DNA of 64,000 bases from NCBI GenBank assembly GCA_943737045.1, contig CALSFV010000020.1:310001-374000 (forward strand). The letters run 5' to 3'. Made by a program: the position numbers and the translations under genes. The stretch's first letter is position 1. Every line of letters starts with the position of its first letter. This DNA is from Parapristionchus giblindavisi (taxonomy: Eukaryota > Nematoda > Chromadorea > Rhabditida > Diplogasteridae). Below the pieces are notes generated by a model, which was not told the origin of the DNA, did no database searches, and saw nothing but the letters and a program-made list of their open reading frames with translations. Below are positions 55,311 through 64,000 of the stretch, piece by piece.

Positions 55311-57289
55311 TATTTGTGATGAAGACGAATATAATGGATTTAATTATATATCTGTTGTTTCAGACCGGGTCTTTCGAGAAGTATGAGGCCTTCGCTCCTC
55401 ATATTGATTGGTCTACAGCGATGTAAACTCCACAAGGCAATACAGTGAATTATTGATTGACCGATACCGAATAAAAATGTTTATGTGTTGTTATGATCTT
55501 TGATCTTCTCTCAGTACTGTATCGTATTATGATACTGTATTTGTGATGAAGACGAAAATAATGGATTTAATTATATATCTATGGTTTCAGACCGAGTCTT
55601 TCCAGAAGTATGAGGCCTTCACGCATCATATTGATTGGTCTACAGCGATGTAAACTCCACAAGGTAATGTAGTGAATTAATGATTGAACGATATCGAATA
55701 AAGATGTTTACGTGTTGTTGTGATTTTAATCTTTGATCTTCTCTCAGTACTGTATCGTATAATGATATTCTATTTGTGATGAAGACGAAAATAATGGATT
55801 TAATTATATATCTATTGTTTCAGACCGAGTCTTTCGAGAAGTATGAGGCCTTCGCTCCTCATATTGATTGGTCTACAGCGATGTAAACTCCACAAGGTAA
55901 TACAGTGAATTATTGATTGACCGATACCGAATAAAGATATTTATGTGTTGTTGTGATTTTAATCTTTGATCTTCTCTCAGTACTGTATCGTATAATGATA
56001 CTCTATTTGTGATGAAGACGAATATAATGGATTTAATTATATATCTGTTGTTTCAGACCGGGTCTTTCGAGAAGTATGAGGCCTTCGCTCCTCATATTGA
56101 TTGGTCTACAGCGATGTAAACTCCACAAGGCAATACAGTGAATTATTGATTGACCGATACCGAATAAAAATGTTTATGTGTTGTTATGATCTTTGATCTT
56201 CTCTCAGTACTGTATCGTATTATGATACTGTATTTGTGATGAAGACGAAAATAATGGATTTAATTATATATCTATGGTTTCAGACCGAGTCTTTCCAGAA
56301 GTATGAGGCCGTCACGCATCATATTGATTGGTCTACAGCGATGTAAACTCCACAAGGTAATGTAGTGAATTAATGATTGAACGATATCGAATAAAGATGT
56401 TTACGTGTTGTTGTGATTTAAATCTTTGATCTTCTCTCAGTACTGTATCGTATAATGATATTCTATTTGTTATGAAGACGAAAATAATGGATTTAATTAT
56501 ATATCTATTGTTTCAGACCGAGTCTTTCGAGAAGTATGAGGCCTTCACGCATCATATTTATTGATCTACAGCGATGTAAACTTCACAAGGTAATACAGTG
56601 AATTATTGATTGACCGATATCGAATAAAGATGTTTACGTTTTGTTGTGATTTTAATCTTTTATCTTCTCTCAGTACTGTCTTGTATAATGATACTCTATT
56701 TGTGATGAAGACGAATATAATGGATTTAATTATATATCTGTTGTTTCAGACCGGGTCTTTCGAGAAGTATGAGGCCTTCGCTCCTCATATTGATTGGTCT
56801 ACAGCGATGTAAACTTCACAAGGTAATACAGTGAATTATTGATTGACCGATACCGAATAAAAATGTTAATGTGTTGTTGTAATCTTTGATCTTCTCTCAG
56901 TACTGTATCGTATAATGATACTGTATTTGTGATGAAGACGAATATAATGGATTTAATTATATATCTATTGTTTCAGACCGAGTCTTTCTAGAAGTATGAG
57001 GCCTTCACGCATCATATTGATTGGTCTACAGCGATGTAAACTCCACAAGGTAATACAGTGAATTATTGATTGACCGATACCGAATAAATATGTTTATGTG
57101 TTGTTGTGATCTTTGATCTTCTCTCAGTACTGTATCGTATAATGATATTCTATTTGTGATGAAGACGAAAATAATGGATTTAATTATATATCTATTGTTT
57201 CAGACCGAGTCTTTCCAGAAGTATGAGGCCTTCACGCATCATATTGATTGGTCTACAGCGATGTAAACTCCACAAGGTAATACAGTGAA

Positions 57290-57665
57290 TTATTGATTGA
57301 CCGATACCGAATAAAAATGTTTATGTCTTGTTGTGATCTTTGATCTTCTCTCAGTATTGTATCGTATAATGATATTCTATTTGTGATGAAGACGAAAATA
57401 ATGGATTTAATTATATATCTATTGTTTCAGACCGAGTCTTTCGAGAAGTACCTTGTGGAGTTTACATCGCTGTAGACCAATCAATATGAGGAGCGAAGGC
57501 CTCATACTTCTCGAAAGACTCGATCTGAAACATTAGATATATAATTAAATCCATTATTTTCGTCTTCATAACAAATAGAATATCATTATACGATACAGTA
57601 CTGAGAGAAGATCAAAGATCACAACAACACATAAACATTTTTATTCGGTATCGGTCAATCAATAA
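57290..57665. repeat. Large imperfect hairpin around the junction
   Basis: The sequence ending GAGAAGTA at 57,450 is mirrored by TACTTCTCG starting at 57,505. This gives arms of at least 160 bp separated by a 54-nt loop (57,451-57,504). Reading outward, I count about five mismatches between the arms (for example ACCGAG/ATCGAG, CTATTG/CTAATG, GTGATG/GTTATG, TATTG/TACTG, GTCTTG/GTGTTG). The arms continue outward as the two arrays. The mismatches argue against a fold-back sequencing artefact, in which the arms would be the same molecule copied twice. Confidence 0.85.
57449..57452. other. Strand-switch (inversion) junction
   Basis: The forward monomer is cut inside its GC-rich core after GAGAAGTA, where the next bases should be TGAGG. 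It continues directly as reverse-complement satellite, CCTTGTGGAG, which in a normal inverted unit is preceded by TTA. The two sides share only the dinucleotide TA (57,449-57,450). There is no inserted sequence, transposon end or target-site duplication. The join is therefore blunt or 2-bp microhomology-mediated, as in end joining or template switching. Confidence 0.93.
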
Positions 57666-60600
57666 TTGACTGTATTACCTTGTGGAGTTTACATCGCTGT
57701 AGACCAATCAATATGAGGAGCGAAGGCCTCATACTTCTCGAAAGACTCGGTCTGAAACATTAGATATATAATTAAATCCATTATTTTCGTCTTCATAACA
57801 AATAGAATATCATTATACGATACAGTACTGAGAGAAGATCAAAGATCACAACAACACATAAACATTTTTATTCGGTATCGGTCAATCAATGATTCACTGT
57901 ATTACCTTGTGGAGTTTACATCGCTGTAGACCAATCAATATGATGCGTGAAGGCCTCATACTTCTGCAAAGACTCGGTCTGAAACAATAGATATATAATT
58001 AAATCCATTATATTCGTCTTCATCACAAATACAGTATCATTATACGATACAGTACTGAGAGAAGATCAAAGATCATAACAACACATAAAAATTTTTATTC
58101 GGTATCGGTCAATCAATAATTCACTGTATTACCTTGTGGAGTTTACATCGCTGTAGACCAATCAATATGAGGAGCGAAGGCCTCATACTTCTGGAAAGAC
58201 TCGTTCTGAAACAATAGATATATAATTAAATCCATTTCTTTCGTCTTCATCACAAATACAGTATCATAATACGATACAGTACTGAGAGAAGATCAAAGAT
58301 TAAAATCACAACAACACATAAATATCTTTATTCGGTATCGGTCAATCAATAATTGACTGTATTACCTTGTGGAGTTTACATCGCTGTAGACCAATCAATA
58401 TGAGTAGCGAAGGCCTCATACTTCTCGAAAGACTCGGTCTGAAACATTAGATATATAATTAAATCCATTATTTTCGTCTTCATAACAAATAGAATATCAT
58501 TATACGATACAGTACTGAGAGAAGATCAAAGATCACAACAACACATAAACATTTTTATTCGGTATCGGTCAATCAATGATTCACTGTATTACCTTGTGGA
58601 GTTTACATCGCTGTAGACCAATCAATATGATGCGTGAAGGCCTCATACTTCTGCAAAGACTCGGTCTGAAACAATAGATATATAATTAAATCCATTATAT
58701 TCGTCTTCATCACAAATACAGTATCATTATACGATACAGTACTGAGAGAAGATCAAAGATCATAACAACACATAAACATTTTTATTCGGTATCGGTCAAT
58801 CAATAATTCACTGTATTACCTTGTGGAGTTTACATCGCTGTAGACCAATCAATATGAGGAGCGAAGGCCTCATACTTCTGGAAAGACTCGGTCTGAAACA
58901 ATAGATATATTATTAAATCCATTATTTTCGTCTTCATCACAAATACAGTATCATAATACGATACAGTACTGAGAGAAGATCAAAGATTAATATCACAACA
59001 ACACATAAATATCTTTATTCGGTATCGGTCAATCAATAATTCACTGTATTACCTTGTGGAGTTTACATCGCTGTAGACCAATCAATATGAGGAGCGAAGG
59101 CCTCATACTTCCCGAAAGACTCGGTCTGAAACAATAGATATATAATTAAATCCATTATTTTCGTCTTCATCAAAAATATAATATCATTATACGATACAGT
59201 ACTGAGAGAAGATCAAAGATCTCAACAACACATAAACATTTTTATTCGGTATCGGTCAATCAATAATTCACTGTATTACCTTGTGGAGTTTACATCGCTG
59301 TAGACCAATCAATATGATGCGTGAAGGCCTCATACTTCTGCAAAGACTCGGTCTGAAACAATAGATATATAATTAAATCCATTATATTCGTCTTCATCAC
59401 AAATACAGTATCATTATACGATACAGTACTGAGAGAAGATCAAAGATCATAACAACACATAAACATTTTTATTCGGTATCGGTCAATCAATAATTCACTG
59501 TATTACCTTGTGGAGTTTACATCGCTGTAGACCAATCAATATGAGGAGCGAAGGCCTCATACTTCTGGAAAGACTCGTTCTGAAACAATAGATATATAAT
59601 TAAATCCATTATTTTCGTCTTCATCACAAATACAGTATCATAATACGATACAGTACTGAGAGAAGATCAAAGATTAAAATCACAACAACACATAAATATC
59701 TTTATTCGGTATCGGTCAATCAATAATTCACTGTATTACCTTGTGGAGTTTACATCGCTGTAGACCAATCAATATGAGGAGCGAAGGCCTCATACTTCTG
59801 CAAAGACTCGGTCTGAAACAATAGATATATAATTAAATCCATTATATTCGTCTTCATCACAAATACAGTATCATTATACGATACAGCACTGAGATAAGAT
59901 CAAAGATCACAACAACACATAAACATTTTTATTCGGTATCGGTCAATCAATAATTCACTGTATTACCTTGTGGAGTTTACATCGATGTAGACCAATCAAT
60001 ATGATGCGTTTAGGCCTCATACTTCTCGAAAGACTCGTTCTGAAACAATAGATATATAATTAAATCCATTATTTTCGTCTTCATCACAAATACAGTATCA
60101 TAATACGATACAGTACTGAGAGAAGATCAAAGATTAAAATCACAACAACACATAAATATCTTTATTCGATATCGGTCAATCAATAATTCACTGTATTACC
60201 TTGTGGAGTTTACATCGCTGTAGACCAATCAATATGAGGAGCGAAGGCCTCATACTTCTGGAAAGACTCGTTCTGAAACAATAGATATATAATTAAATCC
60301 ATTATTTTCGTCTTCATCACAAATACAGTATCATAATACGATACAGTACTGAGAGAAGATCAAAGATTAAAATCACAACAACACATAAATATCTTTATTC
60401 GGTATCGGTCAATCAATAATTCACTGTATTACCTTGTGGAGTTTACATCGCTGTAGACCAATCAATATGAGGAGCGAAGGCCTCATACTTCTCGAAAGAC
60501 TCGGTCTGAAACATTAGATATATAATTAAATCCATTATTTTCGTCTTCATAACAAATAGAATATCATTATACGATACAGTACTGAGAGAAGATCAAAGAT

Positions 60601-63600
60601 CATAACAACACATAAACATTTTTATTCGGTATCGGTCAATCAATAATTCACTGTATTACCTTGTGGAGTTTACATCGCTGTAGACCAATCAATATGAGGA
60701 GCGAAGGCCTCATACTTCTCGAAAGACTCGGTCTGAAACAGTAGATATATAATTAAATCCATTATTTTCGTCTTCATAACAAATAGAATATCATTATACG
60801 ATACAGTACTGAGTGAAGATCAAAGATCATAACAACACATAAACATTTTTATTCGGTATCGGTCAATCAATAATTCACTGTATTACCTTGTGGAGTTTAC
60901 ATCGCTGTAGACCAATCAATATGAGGAGCGAAGGCCTCATACTTCTCGAAAGACTCGGTCTGAAACATTAGATATATAATTAAATCCATTATTTTCGTCT
61001 TCATAACAAATAGAATATCATTATACGATACAGTACTGAGAGAAGATCAAAGATCATAACAACACATAAACATTTTTATTCGGTATCGGTCAATCAATAA
61101 TTCACTTTATTACCTTGTGGAGTTTACATCGCTGTAGACCAATCAATATGAGGAGCGAAGGCCTCATACTTCTCGAAAGACTCGGTCTGAAACATTAGAT
61201 ATATAATTAAATCCATTATTTTCGTCTTCATAACAAATAGAATATCATTATACGATACAGTACTGAGAGAAGATCAAAGATCATAACAACACATAAACAT
61301 TTTTATTCGGTATCGGTCAATCAATAATTCACTGTATTACCTTGTGGAGTTTATATCGCTGTAGACCAATCAATATGAGGAGCGAAGGCCTCATACTTCT
61401 CGAAAGACTCGGTCTGAAACAGTAGATATATAATTAAATCCATTATTTTCGTCTTCATAACAAATAGAATATCATTATACGATACAGTACTGAGAGAAGA
61501 TCAAAGATCATAACAACACATAAACATTTTTATTCGGTATCGGTCAATCAATAATTCACTGTATTACCTTGTGGAGTTTACATCGCTGTAGACCAATCAA
61601 TATGATGCGTGAAGGCCTCATACTTCTCGAAAGACTCGGTCTGAACCAATAGATATATAATTAAATCCATTATTTTCGTCTTCATCACAAATACAGTATC
61701 ATAATACGATACAGTACTGAGAGAAGATCAAAGATTAAAATCACAACAACACATAAACATCTTTATTCGGTATCGGTCAATCAATAATTCACTGTATTAC
61801 CTTGTGGAGTTTACATCGCTGTAGACCAATCAATATGAGGAGCGAAGGCCTCATACTTCCCGAAAGACTCGGTCTGAAACAATAGATATATAATTAAATC
61901 CATTATTTTCGTCTTCATCACAAATATAATATCATTATACGATACAGTACTGAGAGAAGATCAAAGATCACAACAACACATAAATATTTTTATTCGGTAT
62001 CGGTCAATCAATAATTCACTGTATTACCTTGTGGAGTTTACATCGCTGTAGACCAATCAATATGATGCGTGAAGGCCTCATACTTCTGCAAAGACTCGGT
62101 CTGAAACAATAGATATATAATTAAATCCATTATATTCGTCTTCATCACAAATACAGTATCATTATACGATACAGTACTGAGAGAAGATCAAAGATCACAA
62201 CAACACATAAACATTTTTATTCGGTATCGGTCAATCAATAATTCACTGTATTACCTTGTGGAGTTTACATCGCTGTAGACCAATCAATATGATGCGTGAA
62301 GGCCTCATACTTCTGCAAAGACTCGGTCTGAAACAATAGATATATAATTAAATCCATTATATTCGTCTTCATCACAAATAGAGTATCATTATACGATACA
62401 GTACTGAGAGAAGATCAAAGATTAAGATCACAACAAAACGTAAACAACTTTATTCGATATCGGTCAATCAATAATTCACTGTATTACCTTGTGGAGTTTA
62501 CATCGCTGTAGACCAATCAATATGAGGAGCGAAGGCCTCATACTTCTCGAAAGACTCGGTCTGAAACAATAGATATATAATTAAATCCATTATTTTCGTC
62601 TTCATCACAAATACAGTATCATAATACGATACAGTACTGAGAGAAGATCAAAGATTAAAATCACAACAACACATAAATATCTTTATTCGGTATCGGTCAA
62701 TCAATAATTCACTGTATTACCTTGTGGAGTTTGCATCGCTGTAGACCAATCAATATGAGGAGCGAAGGCCTCATACTTCCCGAAAGACTCGGTCTGAAAC
62801 AATAGATATATAATTAAATCCATTATTTTCGTCTTCATCACAAATACAGTATCATTATACGATACAGTACTGAGAGAAGATCAAAGATCACAACAACACA
62901 TAAACATTTTTATTCGGTATCGGTCAATCAATAATTCACTGTATTACCTTGTGGAGTTTACATCGCTGTAGACCAATCAATATGATGCGTGAAGGCCTCA
63001 TACTTCTGCAAAGACTCGGTCTGAAACAATAGATATATAATTAAATCCATTATATTCGTCTTCATCACAAATAGAGTATCATTATACGATACAGTACTGA
63101 GAGAAGATCAAAGATTAAGATCACAACAAAACGTAAACATCTTTATTCGATATCGGTCAATCAATAATTCACTGTATTACCTTGTGGAGTTTACATCGCT
63201 GTAGACCAATCAATATGAGGAGCGAAGGCCTCATACTTCTCGAAAGACTCGGTCTGAAACAATAGATATATAATTAAATCCATTATTTTCGTCTTCATCA
63301 CAAATACAGTATCATTATACGATACAGTACTGAGAGAAGATCAAAGATCACAACAACACATAAACATTTTTATTCGGTATCGGTCAATCAATAATTCACT
63401 GAATTACCTTGTGGAGTTTACATCGCTGTAGACCGATCAATATGATGCGTGAAGGCCTCATACTTCTCGAAAGACTCGGTCTGAACCAATAGATATATAA
63501 TTAAATCCATTATTTTCGTCTTCATCACAAATACAGTATCATAATACGATACAGTACTGAGAGAAGATCAAAGATCACAACAACACATAAATATTTTTAT

Positions 63601-64000
63601 TCGGTATCGGTCAATCAATAATTCACTGTATTACCTTGTGGAGTTTACATCGCTGTAGACCAATCAATATGAGGAGCGAAGGCCTCATACTTCCCGAAAG
63701 ACTCGGTCTGAAACAATAGATATATAATTAAATCCATTATTTTCGTCTTCATCACAAATATAATATCATTATACGATACAGTACTGAGAGAAGATCAAAG
63801 ATCACAACAACACATAAATATTTTTATTCGGTATCGGTCAATCAATAATTCACTGTATTACCTTGTGGAGTTTACATCGCTGTAGACCAATCAATATGAT
63901 GCGTGAAGGCCTCATACTTCTGCAAAGACTCGGTCTGAAACAATAGATATATAATTAAATCCATTATATTCGTCTTCATCACAAATACAGTATCATTATA
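57451..64000 (-). repeat. Same satellite, inverted block
   Basis: From 57,451 onward the same monomer runs in reverse complement to the end of the window. Using CCTTGTGGAG as the unit start, units begin at 57451, 57678, 57905, 58132, 58365, 58592, 58819, 59052, 59279, 59506, 59739, 59966, 60199, 60432, 60659, 60886, 61113, 61340, 61567, 61800, 62027, 62254, 62487, 62720, 62947, 63180, 63407, 63634 and 63861. That is 28 full units of 227 or 233 bp and a cut one. No 265- or 254-bp variants occur here. Variants that I did not find in the forward block are common: GAAACATTAG or GAAACAGTAG in place of GAAACAATAG, and CTTCTGCAAAG in place of the GG or TC forms. The array continues beyond the window. 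Confidence 0.97.
60432..61566 (-). repeat. Homogeneous run in the inverted block
   Basis: Five consecutive units (starts 60432, 60659, 60886, 61113, 61340; all 227 bp) share the core form with CTTCTCGAAAGACTCGG, GAAACATTAG or GAAACAGTAG, and CATAACAAATAGAATATC. Neighbouring units are mixed. This looks like a recent small amplification of a single monomer. Elsewhere in the block a 227-227-233 (687-bp) order recurs, for instance from 58,132, 58,819 and 59,506, but the monomer sequences match only partly. Confidence 0.7.

Larger units (their letters stand above)
1..57450 (+). repeat. 233-bp satellite array, forward block
   Basis: This is an uninterrupted head-to-tail array of a 233-bp monomer, about 240 copies. 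The motif GATCTTCTCTCAG recurs at 233, 466, 699 and 932, which fixes the period. No unique sequence separates the copies. Length classes seen are 233 (most), 265 (33 copies), 254 (17), 227 (about 29, nearly all after 36.4 kb), 221 (5, all before 8 kb) and 239 (one). Two main sequence forms of the GC-richer core alternate: one reads GATTCTTTCCAGAAG with ACGCATCAT, the other GAGTCTTTCGAGAAG with GCTCCTCAT. A third form, GGGTCTTTCGAG, is confined to the right half. Monomers are arranged in local multimers of 2 to 13 units, the pattern expected from unequal crossing-over or amplification. Whether the array is centromeric cannot be told from sequence alone. Confidence 0.98.

Noticed and set aside
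1363..56812. A repeated family of about 68-residue proteins
   Set aside because: The frames start at TTG or GTG, exist only where a TGA is changed to AAA, do not fit across monomers (233 is not divisible by three), and many sibling monomers close them. Even spacing follows the satellite period.
1..57450. CRISPR array
   Set aside because: Units are 233 bp and directly abutting, with no short repeat separated by unique spacers, and no cas genes are present.
57440..57470. Transposon end or insertion at the orientation switch
   Set aside because: Both sides are satellite up to the join; there is no terminal repeat, target-site duplication or foreign base.
1..64000. Telomeric or rDNA repeat
   Set aside because: No short G-rich telomere motif and no ribosomal RNA-like sequence was seen; the unit length and content fit neither.
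1..64000. Bacterial or viral origin
   Set aside because: A 64-kb gene-free array with nested higher-order repeats has no parallel I know of in bacterial or viral genomes; a eukaryotic satellite is the simple explanation.

Overview
The whole 64 kb window is one AT-rich tandem satellite array. I found no unique sequence, protein-coding gene, RNA gene, CRISPR array or insertion element in it. The basic monomer is 233 bp (read off at positions 233, 466, 699 and 932). Its hand-counted GC content is about 34%, and I estimate about 270 copies. A continuous array of this size, with higher-order repeats and no genes, points to eukaryotic heterochromatin (pericentromeric, subtelomeric, sex- or B-chromosome type). 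I do not recognise the satellite and cannot name a species. CpG is not depleted in the monomer (8 seen, about 6.6 expected), which argues against long-term heavy cytosine methylation.

Layout. (1) From 1 to about 36.4 kb, 233-bp monomers in + orientation are punctuated by a 265-bp variant (32-bp insertion, most of its 33 copies), with a few 221-bp variants (12-bp deletion) before 8 kb. Multimers of 731, 920, 964 and 466 bp recur, as does a 3.2-kb duplication at 29.3-35.8 kb. (2) From about 36.4 to 57.45 kb, still + orientation, the variant set changes: 227-bp monomers (6-bp deletion) and 254-bp monomers (21-bp in-frame duplication) are interleaved with 233-bp ones. There are longer duplications of 2,900, 1,180, 920 and 3,047 bp, the last nearly base-identical. 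(3) At 57,450 the array flips strand inside a monomer, and 57,451-64,000 is the same satellite in reverse orientation (28 complete monomers of 227 or 233 bp plus a partial one) with its own private variants.

The most interesting feature is the inside of the monomer. In order, each repeat carries a TATATA-containing AT-rich stretch, a pyrimidine-rich TTGTTTCAG that looks like a 3' splice acceptor, a GC-richer 73-bp island (about 47% GC against about 28% elsewhere) holding about 20 open codons and a TAA stop, an AAG|GTAATA that looks like a 5' splice donor, then AATAAA followed by a GT-rich tract. This is the anatomy of a terminal exon with a polyadenylation site. It suggests that the satellite was born from the 3' end of a gene, or that every repeat can be spliced and polyadenylated if transcribed. 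The two oppositely oriented blocks point these signals towards each other at 57,450.

Short open frames of about 60-75 codons appear in some monomers. I regard them as by-products of the repeat: they begin at TTG or GTG codons, depend on a TGA-to-AAA variant and cannot continue into the next monomer, because 233 is not a multiple of three.
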